A DNA stretch of 11,381 bases from Saprospiraceae bacterium UBA6168 (GTDB taxonomy: Bacteria; Bacteroidota; Bacteroidia; Chitinophagales; Saprospiraceae): positions 1-11,381 of the forward strand of contig DIUC01000014.1 of assembly GCA_002435785.1 (NCBI GenBank), in the 5' to 3' direction. Shown here piece after piece: positions 1 through 5,468 of the stretch. The notes under the pieces are model-generated. The model made no database searches, had not been told where the DNA came from, and worked only from the letters and a program-made list of their open reading frames with translations. The position numbers and the translations under genes were made by a program. Positions within the stretch are counted from its first letter, which is position 1. Each line of letters begins with the position of its first letter.

Positions 1-10
1 TTTCAAATGG

Positions 11-262
11 CTAAAGTCGAGCTGAAATACTCGCCAATTCTAAGTTTTCAGAATTTCCTGGTTTAAATGCAATTGGATAAACTGTCTTTCCATTATTTTC
101 AAGATGATATGACTCTATTTGGAAGAAAAAATCAGAAGCTGGATCTGAATCATGAAAGATTGCCAAATACGATGCATTCTTTGATACATAAATAATGCCT
201 TGGCTTTCGTCAATTATACTTTTTAGACTTTGGAGAAGTGCAAGAGGAATCTGTTTTTTCAC
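11..262 (-). CDS. Hypothetical protein, 83 aa, GTG start
   Basis: I do not recognise this protein. It begins MKKQIPLALLQSLK and has mixed hydrophobic and acidic composition, with no signal peptide and no clear membrane span. A plausible reading is a small soluble alpha/beta protein: an N-terminal amphipathic helix, then strand-like stretches such as IIYVSK, YLAIFH and FFFQIESYHL. The GTG at 260-262 is the only good start, because an in-frame TGA lies three codons upstream. The stop is TAG at 11-13. The coding strand is clearly more AT-rich than the rest of the window, which may mean a different origin. It follows another small gene on the same strand after about 40 nt, so the two could be co-transcribed. 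The reading frame looks protein-like, but no function can be given. Confidence 0.6.
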   Translation of the reverse strand: MKKQIPLALLQSLKSIIDESQGIIYVSKNASYLAIFHDSDPASDFFFQIESYHLENNGKTVYPIAFKPGNSENLELASISARL

Positions 263-289
263 TAGTTTTCAATCGTTTATTAAAAAAAA

Positions 290-520
290 TCAGACGGACT
301 GCCTCACACTTCCACCAACTCTCCCGCCCCCACGCCAAGCCCTTCCAACAACCCCTTCAATTCCTCCAAAAACTCCCCCACGCATGTACTCGTACTGGCG
401 GAGCATGAAGCCGTCCTGTGACTTGGCACGATGCAGGGCAATCATCCCGTTCAGGTTCTGCACCTGTTGGAGGATGTCTGTGATGCGGTTGATTCGCTCG
501 TCTATTTTTTGCGCTTTCAT
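290..520 (-). CDS. Small helical protein, probably frameshifted near its C-terminus
   Basis: The ATG at 518-520 gives MKAQKIDERINRITDILQQV, followed by a helical, charged stretch that includes GFMLRQYEYMRG. In the frame as read, the last 30 or so residues become Gly/Arg/Val-rich and end at 290, which looks like out-of-frame translation. Removing one base from the five-base C run at 375-379 (G run on the coding strand) instead gives MRGEFLEELKGLLEGLGVGA and so on, ending at a TGA at 304-306. That makes a 71-aa protein of even helical character. I infer a genuine small protein with either a one-base sequencing error or a recent frameshift. The TTG at 530-532 is a possible earlier start but touches the 80-bp palindrome, so ATG is preferred. 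It resembles short helical proteins that I associate with Bacteroidota genomes; the function is unknown. Confidence 0.6.
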   Translation of the reverse strand: MKAQKIDERINRITDILQQVQNLNGMIALHRAKSQDGFMLRQYEYMRGGVFGGIEGVVGRAWRGGGRVGGSVRQSV

Positions 521-532
521 GTTAAAAGCCAA

Positions 533-612
533 TGCGGCGGCTGCTGGGCCAAACCAACCCTGTTAGAGTTTCGAAACTCTAACAGGGTTGGTTTGGCCCA
601 GCAGCCGCCGCA
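533..612. repeat. 80-bp perfect palindrome (40-bp arms, no loop)
   Basis: Every base pairs with its mirror position around a centre between 572 and 573, where the core reads GAGTTTCGAAACTC. The first mismatch is 532 against 613. The outer parts of the arms are GC-rich (GCGGCGGCTGCTGGGCC and its complement) and the inner parts read CCAACCCTGTTAGAGTTTCG. It lies between the stop of the 188-aa gene and the start of the small helical gene. No T run follows on either strand, so it is not a standard intrinsic terminator. It could be a mobile palindromic repeat, an inverted duplication, or an assembly artefact. Confidence 0.9.
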
Positions 613-680
613 AAATTCAACGAAAAACCCCAACTAATGATTCCTTTTACAAAAAACCACCAAAATTAAACCTCCCCTTC

Positions 681-1247
681 CTAGCTCGGCTTCCATCCCG
701 GCGGCTTTCTCCTGTCCCAAAACCGCTGCAAAACGCCCACGATGCGGTTCTCCAGCGGCTCTCCCTCCTTGGCGGGGGCATCGTCAAAGCCATCGGTAAA
801 AGCGGTGATGGCGTCGTCGAGGTAGCCGAGGGTGTCCTGAAGGTGTTGCACGTCGCCAGTGACCCAGTAGTTGGTCTCGTCCTCTACCTCAAACGTCTCG
901 AACCATTGCTTTTCGAGGTAGCGGAACAGTTGGCAAATGGCCTTGTGCGCCTCCGCCCCGGCGAACTGCGTTTTGGTGAACGACCACGGCAGGCCGTCGT
1001 CAACCTTACCAGCGAAGGGGTGCGACAGCTCGCCCCGTGGGTTGAACAGCATCCAGACGCTCTCGCTCTGCGGGTGCGGTTGGAAGGTGACGCCGGAGAA
1101 CGGCTCGTCGCCCGGCTCAGGGTCGGGAAAGTCGAGTACCTTGTAATTCCAGCCCGCCGATTTGCATATGTCAATCAGTTCTTCGGTCAGCGGTTGGATA
1201 TTGGCAGGACTGCGGAGCTTGCCCCGGTAGTGGATGGAGACTCCCAT
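681..1247 (-). CDS. Conserved protein of unknown function, 188 aa
   Basis: The protein starts MGVSIHYRGKL at the ATG at 1245-1247. An in-frame extension up to 1310 adds a hydrophobic, Cys-containing leader that looks non-coding, so I chose the internal start. Visible landmarks are the N-terminal strand SIHYRG (4-9), a helix around 19-31, GVTFQPHPQSES (52-63), SFTKTQFAG (89-97), a helix with AICQLFRYLEKQW (103-115), and EVEDETNYWVTGD (120-132). I recall similar proteins of this length, with MG[IV]SIHYRG at the start and a KTQF plus YW.TGD pattern, scattered across bacteria, but I know of no assigned function. No signal peptide or membrane span is visible, so it is probably cytosolic. It lies 78 nt after the toxin gene on the same strand and could be read through from the toxin-antitoxin promoter. 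Confidence 0.85.
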   Translation of the reverse strand: MGVSIHYRGKLRSPANIQPLTEELIDICKSAGWNYKVLDFPDPEPGDEPFSGVTFQPHPQSESVWMLFNPRGELSHPFAGKVDDGLPWSFTKTQFAGAEAHKAICQLFRYLEKQWFETFEVEDETNYWVTGDVQHLQDTLGYLDDAITAFTDGFDDAPAKEGEPLENRIVGVLQRFWDRRKPPGWKPS

Positions 1248-1325
1248 AGTATTTGGATGTTTTCTTGTTTTTGTTCCGCAAATCTCCACCAAAAACACAA
1301 ACCAAAGCATTTGAATTTAAAAACA

Positions 1326-1670
1326 TTACCACTCCAAATCAAGCACAATCGCCAAGTTCTCGTCCAGCAACTGCTGATTTTCAGGACTGATGATACCAAG
1401 TTTTTTTTGGAAACGACCGTTATCAATCGCACGAATCTGGGAAACCAGGATATCAGAATCCTGGCTCAACCCAGCCTCCCCTTGGCCAAGTCGGAGGCGC
1501 ATTACGCTTGTGCCATGTATCAACTTGGAGGTGATTGGGCAAATCATTGTGGACTTTATCCTGCCGTTGATGAGGTCGCTTTGGACAACAACTACCGGGC
1601 GTATCTTACCAGGTTCAGCACCGTAGCCAGGGTTTAGGTCAGCCAGCCAGACTTCGTATTTTTTTCTCAT
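1326..1670 (-). CDS. MazF/PemK-like endoribonuclease toxin of a type II TA pair
   Basis: The 114-aa product has the MazF/PemK fold signature: EVWLADLNPGYGAEPGKIRP at residues 6-25, a hydrophobic strand VVVVQS (26-31), and MICPITS (42-48). By family knowledge, Arg24 (in the KIRP motif) and Thr47/Ser48 sit where E. coli MazF has its catalytic Arg and Thr. Such toxins are sequence-specific mRNA interferases that stop translation when the labile antitoxin is degraded. The length is close to that of E. coli MazF (111 aa), and no truncation is visible. The ATG at 1668-1670 follows the antitoxin stop by 21 nt, so the two genes form one operon in the usual antitoxin-first order. The family assignment is firm, but the cleavage specificity cannot be read from the sequence. 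Confidence 0.92.
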   Translation of the reverse strand: MRKKYEVWLADLNPGYGAEPGKIRPVVVVQSDLINGRIKSTMICPITSKLIHGTSVMRLRLGQGEAGLSQDSDILVSQIRAIDNGRFQKKLGIISPENQQLLDENLAIVLDLEW

Positions 1671-1691
1671 TGTGCTTGATTCTTTGAGCCT

Positions 1692-1928
1692 TTACTCGAA
1701 TATTTCATCTTCAAGCGCTTCCATTTCTTTTAAAATTTCATAGTCGGCCTCTGCCACCAGCTTGCTCTCCTCCGCCAGCAGCTTCGCCAGCATCTGCCGT
1801 TTTTGGTAGCGGTTATAGAACGCCACCGCTTCGTTGATGTAAGCGTTACGGCTTTTTTTTAGCTGGGCGACCATCTTTTCCGCCTCTTCAAAAACAGGCT
1901 CCTGAAGTTTAAGCGACAATGTTTTCAT
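1692..1928 (-). CDS. Ribbon-helix-helix (CopG/MetJ-type) antitoxin
   Basis: The 78-aa protein begins KTLSLKLQEPVFEEAEKM. That is a short beta strand followed by a helix, then SRNAYINEAVAFYNRY (26-41) as the second helix, matching the ribbon-helix-helix DNA-binding fold. The rest is a highly charged, acidic helix that ends EALEDEIFE. By analogy with MazE- and ParD-type antitoxins, this helix should wrap around the toxin. The ATG at 1926-1928 is preceded by a -7 promoter element and an inverted repeat, so autoregulation by the antitoxin or the complex is likely. Together with the MazF-like gene 21 nt downstream it makes a complete type II toxin-antitoxin module. The exact antitoxin subfamily is uncertain. 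Confidence 0.88.
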   Translation of the reverse strand: MKTLSLKLQEPVFEEAEKMVAQLKKSRNAYINEAVAFYNRYQKRQMLAKLLAEESKLVAEADYEILKEMEALEDEIFE

Positions 1929-1934
1929 GCCAAA

Positions 1935-1958
1935 TGGTATGTTTTATCGGTGATACCA
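1935..1958. promoter_or_regulatory. Candidate operator of the toxin-antitoxin operon
   Basis: TGGTAT at 1935-1940 is repeated in inverted orientation as ATACCA at 1953-1958, with a 12-nt spacer. It lies between the antitoxin start codon and the -7 element, over the inferred transcription start. Ribbon-helix-helix antitoxins typically bind short inverted repeats at this position. The arms are only 6 bp, so this is an inference. Confidence 0.45.
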
Positions 1959-1966
1959 CAAAGATA
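1959..1966 (-). promoter_or_regulatory. Bacteroidota-type -7 element for the TA operon
   Basis: On the minus strand this reads TATCTTTG, matching the TAnnTTTG -7 consensus of the Bacteroidota primary sigma factor. It lies 30 nt upstream of the antitoxin ATG, implying a 5' UTR of about 24 nt. No convincing -33 TTTG was found at the expected distance. Confidence 0.5.
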
Positions 1967-1976
1967 TACTTTTCGG

Positions 1977-2013
1977 AAAACTGGGGTAGTGTTCTTTCAA
2001 TCCACACCCCATT
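1977..2013 (-). terminator. Possible terminator after the short-chain dehydrogenase gene
   Basis: Read on the minus strand, GGGGTGT (2010-2004) can pair with ACAC-ta-CCCC (1992-1983), with a 2-nt bulge and an 11-nt loop. Further A/T pairing and a short TTTT tract (1980-1977) follow. It separates the dehydrogenase stop from the TA promoter. The stem is imperfect and the T run short, so confidence is low. Confidence 0.3.
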
Positions 2014-2029
2014 TTCAACCAAAAAAAAT

Positions 2030-2740
2030 CTATTTCCCCACCTGCGCCGGCCTCACCTCCACCTTGCTCGGCAGCGTCCTTGGGTTCATCCGCAGCAGGT
2101 CAACGGTCATTTGGCCGATGTCTTCGGGCTGTATCTTCCAGGCGTCGGCATCGCTGGGCGTGTGGTTGTTGAAATGGGTGGCGACGGAACCTGGCATGAT
2201 GGTCGTCACTTTGATGCCACGGTCACGCACGTCGAGCATGACGGCCTGGGTAAAGCCAACGAGACCAAACTTGCTGGCGTTGTAGGCCGATGCCGACGGG
2301 AAAAAATTGGTGCCAGCGAGGCTGGCGATGGTGATGAGGTAGCCCTTCGTGGCGGTCAGCGCTTCCAACGAGGCTTTTACGGAGTAAAAAACGCCCGTCA
2401 AGTTGGTGTCAATGGTCTCCTGCCATTCCTCCGGCGTCAGGTCGGCGATGTTGGCAAAGTGGCCGACGCCCGCATTGGCCACCATCACGTCGAGGCTGCC
2501 AAAGGTGGCCAGCACTTTTGAAACGGCAGACTGTTGCGAAGCAAAATCCCGAACATCAGCGGTGATGGCCAACACTTTGCCATATGTGGAAAGCTCGTCG
2601 GCGGCGGCTTCCACGGTCGCTGGGTTGCGGCCCGTGATGGCCACGTTCATGCCTTCTTTCAGTAGGCTTTCGGCGATGCCGTAGCCGATGCCCTTGCTGC
2701 CCCCAGTGATGAGGGCTGTTTTTCCAGTGATGTTCTGCAT
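2030..2740 (-). CDS. Short-chain dehydrogenase/reductase (SDR), 236 aa
   Basis: A classical SDR with all key motifs: the cofactor-binding TGGSKGIG at residues 12-19, DVRD at 62-65, NAG at 89-91, catalytic Asn113, Ser140, Tyr153 and Lys157 (the YNASK motif), and a late MPGSVAT. The Arg at residue 38 after the second strand (TGRN) suggests NADP(H) preference. The family reduces carbonyls or oxidises alcohols; FabG-type 3-oxoacyl-ACP reductases are close in sequence, but the substrate cannot be told. A full-length SDR is about 240-250 aa, so it is complete. I chose the ATG at 2738-2740 (MQNITGKTALITGG). The longer open frame to 2821 runs through a palindromic repeat and is very unlikely to be coding. 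It is divergent from the aldo/keto reductase gene, which may mean shared control or related carbonyl detoxification. Confidence 0.93.
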   Translation of the reverse strand: MQNITGKTALITGGSKGIGYGIAESLLKEGMNVAITGRNPATVEAAADELSTYGKVLAITADVRDFASQQSAVSKVLATFGSLDVMVANAGVGHFANIADLTPEEWQETIDTNLTGVFYSVKASLEALTATKGYLITIASLAGTNFFPSASAYNASKFGLVGFTQAVMLDVRDRGIKVTTIMPGSVATHFNNHTPSDADAWKIQPEDIGQMTVDLLRMNPRTLPSKVEVRPAQVGK

Positions 2741-2753
2741 GGTTGTTTTTTTT

Positions 2754-2841
2754 GTAACACGGACTGCCAGTCCGTGCCTTGCGAAAGAAAAAGATAACAG
2801 GAATTTTGAGTGTGAAAGCACGGACTGGCAGTCCGTGTTAC
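2754..2841. repeat. Paired palindromic repeat (REP/BIME-like), 24-bp inverted arms
   Basis: Positions 2754-2777 and 2818-2841 are exact 24-nt inverted repeats with a 40-nt spacer. Each arm contains its own palindrome, CACGGACTG-N-CAGTCCGTG, at 2758-2776 and 2819-2837, with centre base C in one and G in the other. The region can therefore fold as two small hairpins or one long one. A partial copy, ACGGACTGCC, occurs at 294-303. This pattern fits dispersed intergenic repetitive palindromes. It sits in the dehydrogenase/aldo-keto reductase divergent gap, 13 nt from the dehydrogenase start. Confidence 0.85.
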
Positions 2842-2846
2842 CTTTG
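2839..2846 (+). promoter_or_regulatory. Possible -7 element for the aldo/keto reductase gene
   Basis: TACCTTTG matches the TAnnTTTG consensus and is identical to the element before clpB. It overlaps the end of the palindromic repeat and would give a leader of about 110 nt. No -33 element is evident, so a chance match is possible. Confidence 0.3.
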
Positions 2847-2923
2847 CCAAAACGTCCTGACGGGCGAATAGTTGAAACCGTTTACACCATAGAATTGCGC
2901 AAATTTTCACGAAACATAAAGCC

Positions 2924-2951
2924 CAATCCGTGCAAATCCGTGCAATCCGTG
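2924..2951 (+). repeat. Three tandem CAATCCGTG units upstream of the aldo/keto reductase start
   Basis: The units are CAATCCGTG (2924-2932), CAAATCCGTG (2933-2942) and CAATCCGTG (2943-2951). They end 12 nt before the ATG. The shared AATCCG core recurs before clpB. Confidence 0.8.
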
Positions 2952-2963
2952 GCAATAATTCTT

Positions 2964-3911
2964 ATGAAAAAGCTCATTTTCCAAAACAACGACGCCATCC
3001 CCGCCCTTGGCCTTGGCACTTGGCAAGCACCCCGAGGCGAGGTGGGACAGGCCGTGCGAGAGGCCATTCGCTGCGGGTATCGGCACATTGACTGCGCCGC
3101 CATTTACGGCAATGAAAAGGAAATCGGAGATGCGCTGCAAGCGGCCTTTTCGGCAGGCGAGGTGCGCCGAGAGGAGCTTTGGATTACCTCCAAGCTCTGG
3201 AACACCAACCACTGCAAGGCCGAAGTGCGGCCCGCCCTCGAAAAAACGCTGGCCGACCTCCAGCTCGACTACCTCGACCTGTACCTGATTCACTGGCCCG
3301 TGGTGCTGGTGGAAAAACCGGTGTTGCCGCACGTCCCAGAAAACTTCATCCCGCTGGACGAAGTGCCCATCTCAGAGACTTGGGAGGGCATGGAAGCCTG
3401 CCTCGAAGCTGGGTTGGCCCGGCACATTGGCGTTTCAAATTTTAGTATAAAAAAGCTGAAGCAACTGCTCGAAACAGCTCGCCATCGGCCAGAGATGAAC
3501 CAAGTGGAAATGCACCCTTTGCTGGCGCAAAACGAGTTGGCAGTCTTTTGCGGAGCGGAAAAAATGCACCTCACGGCCTACACGCCGTTGGGTCGCCCCG
3601 CCTCGCCCGACCTGCCGCCCAATGCCCCCGAACTCCTTAAAGACCCCACGGTGATGGCCATTGCGGCGCAAAGAAACTGCACTCCGGCGCAGGTACTGCT
3701 GGCATGGGCGATGGAGCGTGGCACGTCGCCCATCCCGAAATCCGTTACGCCAAAGCGCATTGAGGAGAACTTTGCTGCGCAAAACGTGTCCCTCTCCACA
3801 GCGGACATGGCAGCACTGAACGGACTCGACCGCCATTACCGCTTTGTGGACGGCACGTTTTGGACGCCGCCCGGAGGTTGCTATACCTTGGAAAACTTGT
3901 GGGATGAGTAG
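2964..3911 (+). CDS. Aldo/keto reductase, 315 aa
   Basis: A full-length AKR-superfamily (beta/alpha)8 NADPH-dependent oxidoreductase that reduces aldehydes or ketones in the cytosol. The catalytic tetrad is present: Asp43 and Tyr48 (IDCAAIYGNE), Lys77 (TSKLWN) and His110 (LIHWP). Further signatures are GLGTWQAP near the N-terminus, GVSNF, NQVEMHPLL, AYTPLG and the cofactor-binding IPKSVTPKRIEENF near the C-terminus. The length and the C-terminal GGCYTLENLWDE resemble the AKR1/aldehyde reductase type more than short bacterial 2,5-diketogluconate reductases. The ATG at 2964-2966 (MKKLIFQNNDAIPALGLGTW) is the family's normal start. The open frame continues upstream to 2688, but through repeats and into the neighbouring gene, so that extension is rejected. 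It is divergent from the dehydrogenase gene. The natural substrate is unknown. Confidence 0.95.
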   Translation: MKKLIFQNNDAIPALGLGTWQAPRGEVGQAVREAIRCGYRHIDCAAIYGNEKEIGDALQAAFSAGEVRREELWITSKLWNTNHCKAEVRPALEKTLADLQLDYLDLYLIHWPVVLVEKPVLPHVPENFIPLDEVPISETWEGMEACLEAGLARHIGVSNFSIKKLKQLLETARHRPEMNQVEMHPLLAQNELAVFCGAEKMHLTAYTPLGRPASPDLPPNAPELLKDPTVMAIAAQRNCTPAQVLLAWAMERGTSPIPKSVTPKRIEENFAAQNVSLSTADMAALNGLDRHYRFVDGTFWTPPGGCYTLENLWDE

Positions 3912-3967
3912 TTGGCGAGGGACTGGTTTTATGATTTTGGGAACAAGTTAAGCCAATGGCCTGTGTC

Positions 3968-4381
3968 TCATTTCAACAGCCGAAATTCCATGGAATTGGG
4001 TTCGTTCTTGGCGAGTTGTACGGCGATTTTGTAGTAGCCGGGCGCAAGCCACGTGCCGTTCGGCGCCGATTCGGTGCCGCAAATGCCCTGACAGGCCGCC
4101 CCGGTGAAATACTTTTCCCCATTGATGTTGCCGACAGCCTCCACGAGCACATAGCCAAACTGCTGGCCAAGCTGGCCGTATTCGTGATAGTCGGCGGTGG
4201 TTTTGCCTTTGCCCAAGTTTCCCACCTTGGCACGGCTCACCGTCAGCCCCACGATATCGGCGCCTGTTTTGTTCTCGAACTTGACCATAACGAACTCGGT
4301 CGTGGGAAGGGTCTCTTCTTTTTTGCAGGAAGAAAAAGCCAGAAGGGCCGCCAAGAGCAAGTAAAATAGAAATGATTTCAT
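3968..4381 (-). CDS. Small putative lipoprotein, 137 aa
   Basis: The protein starts MKSFLFYLLLAALLAFSSCK. This is a short basic n-region, a hydrophobic core and a lipobox ending in FSSC, with Cys19 as the probable lipidation site. After a Lys/Glu-rich linker, the mature part seems rich in beta structure (EFVMVKFENKTGADIVGLTV, then GYYKIAVQL near the end). It includes a CQGIC motif whose two Cys could be bridged. I do not recognise the family. It is probably anchored in the outer or inner membrane facing the periplasm. I chose the ATG at 4379-4381; the longer frame to 4411 would put ten extra residues before the signal peptide. It lies 63 nt downstream of the PLP enzyme gene on the same strand and convergent with the aldo/keto reductase gene. 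No relation to the PLP enzyme is apparent. Confidence 0.8.
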   Translation of the reverse strand: MKSFLFYLLLAALLAFSSCKKEETLPTTEFVMVKFENKTGADIVGLTVSRAKVGNLGKGKTTADYHEYGQLGQQFGYVLVEAVGNINGEKYFTGAACQGICGTESAPNGTWLAPGYYKIAVQLAKNEPNSMEFRLLK

Positions 4382-4444
4382 CGAAGTAGTTTTATGCAAC
4401 CAAGAACGCATTGGGGCGCATTTTGTCGTTTGCTCCGCAAAAAT

Positions 4445-5374
4445 TTAACCGAACAAACCTGCCAATACCTTCAAATCAACGTTCCCGCCAGAGAGGATGA
4501 CACCGACACGCTTGCCTGCCAGCGCCGCTTTTTCCTTCAAGACCGCCGCCAGCGCAACGGCACCGCTCGGCTCCACCACGATTTTCATGCGCTCCATCAG
4601 CAGGCGCAGGGAGGCGACGATTTCGTCCTCCTCCACCAGCACCACCCGCTCCACGTGGTCTCGGATGATGGGCCAGGTCTTGTCGCCGAGCGAGGTGCGG
4701 AGGCCGTCGGCGATGGTCTGCGGGTTGGTCTGCGGAATGATTTTGCCAGCCTGCTTGGATTGCCAGGCATCGTTGGCGCCCAATGGTTCGCCCCCCCAGA
4801 CCTTTGTTTTTGGTGAAAAATGGTGTGCTGCCAGTGCCGTGCCACCAAGCAGCCCCCCCCCACCCACGGGAGCGATGATAAAGTCTAAATCTTGAACGTC
4901 TTGTAGGAGTTCCAGTGCCGCCGTGCCTTGTCCCTGTATCACGTGGTCATCGTTGAACGGGTGGATGAAAGTGGCACCGGTGCGCTCCACCACTTGCTGC
5001 AAAGTCGCTTCACGGGCTGCCAAGGTCGGTTCGCACTCGATGATTTCCCCGCCATAGCCCCGCACTGCCGCCTTTTTCACTTCCGGCGAATTGGAGGGCA
5101 TGACGATGAAGGCGGGTATGCCCAACATTTGCGCAGCGAGTGCCATTGCTTGCGCAAAATTGCCGGAGGAATGGGTGGCCACGCCCCGCTCCCGCTCCCC
5201 TTCGGTCAGTTGGAGGATGGCATTGGCTGCGCCCCGCATTTTGAAGGCTCCCATTTTCTGGAAGTTTTCGCATTTGAAAAATAACTTAGCCCCCGCTATC
5301 TGGTCGAGGGTGTGGCAGGTCAGTACCGGCGTTCGGTGGATGTAGGACTTGATTCTTTCGATTGCGGCGAGCAT
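4445..5374 (-). CDS. PLP-dependent serine/threonine dehydratase or serine racemase-like enzyme
   Basis: A 309-aa fold-type II PLP enzyme. Lys45 in NFQKMGAFKMRGA is the PLP Schiff-base lysine. SSGNF (69-73) holds Ser70, the equivalent of the re-face catalytic serine of serine racemase. The tetraglycine loop PVGGGGL (169-175) binds the PLP phosphate. SGGNVDL lies near the C-terminus. The stretch from DAWQSKQAGKIIP through TIADGL, TWPIIRD, MERMK and LSGGNVDL closely follows eukaryotic serine racemase. The single-domain length without an ACT regulatory domain fits catabolic threonine/serine dehydratase or serine racemase rather than biosynthetic IlvA. The usual SSGNH is SSGNF here. I chose ATG 5372-5374 because the in-frame extension to 5437 encodes only the 8-bp repeat. 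Two long C tracts (4791-4797 and 4853-4861) lie inside the gene, the second encoding the glycine loop. Dehydratase and racemase activities cannot be separated by sequence alone. Confidence 0.88.
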   Translation of the reverse strand: MLAAIERIKSYIHRTPVLTCHTLDQIAGAKLFFKCENFQKMGAFKMRGAANAILQLTEGERERGVATHSSGNFAQAMALAAQMLGIPAFIVMPSNSPEVKKAAVRGYGGEIIECEPTLAAREATLQQVVERTGATFIHPFNDDHVIQGQGTAALELLQDVQDLDFIIAPVGGGGLLGGTALAAHHFSPKTKVWGGEPLGANDAWQSKQAGKIIPQTNPQTIADGLRTSLGDKTWPIIRDHVERVVLVEEDEIVASLRLLMERMKIVVEPSGAVALAAVLKEKAALAGKRVGVILSGGNVDLKVLAGLFG

Positions 5375-5376
5375 GG

Positions 5377-5468
5377 TGAGGGATTGAGAGATTGAGGGTT
5401 TGAGAGATTGAGAGATTGAGGGCACGGCATAACTCAAACCCTCAACCTCTCAAATGCTCAAACCCTCA
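5377..5468. repeat. 8-bp tandem repeats in inverted arrays between ompA-like and PLP-enzyme genes
   Basis: Six head-to-tail 8-bp units of the form TGAGRGWT occupy 5377-5424. About four and a half units in the opposite orientation occupy 5433-5468. The two arrays can pair imperfectly around a short central loop. They fill the whole intergenic gap: the OmpA stop codon (TGA, 5468-5466) is the start of one unit, and the PLP enzyme ATG follows two nt after the last unit. The hairpin could weaken readthrough or translation, but no T run marks a classical terminator. Confidence 0.8.

Noticed and set aside
281..303. T run after the small helical gene as a terminator
   Set aside because: On the minus strand CAG-tccgt-CTG precedes the T run, but the stem is only three base pairs, and a same-strand gene starts directly afterwards.
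588..1637. Long plus-strand open frame (349 codons) opposite the minus-strand genes
   Set aside because: It runs across the 188-aa gene and the toxin on the other strand, starts inside the palindrome, and its product lacks any domain signature. The minus-strand proteins have clear motifs.
1919..2521. Plus-strand open frame of 200 codons opposite the dehydrogenase
   Set aside because: It overlaps the TA promoter and the catalytic region of a clear SDR on the other strand.
2741..2821. Upstream extension of the dehydrogenase to an earlier start
   Set aside because: The extra residues are encoded by the palindromic repeat, and the SDR fold begins normally at the ATG at 2740.
3912..3967. Terminator in the convergent gap between the aldo/keto reductase and lipoprotein genes
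   Set aside because: Only a weak GTTGGC/GCCAA pairing was found and no T run follows it, so no terminator is claimed.
5375..5437. Upstream extension of the PLP enzyme
   Set aside because: The added residues are only a readout of the 8-bp repeat (repeated SISQSL). Family members begin near the ATG at 5374.
5377..5468. CRISPR-like array
   Set aside because: The units are 8 bp, contiguous and without unique spacers, and no cas gene is present.
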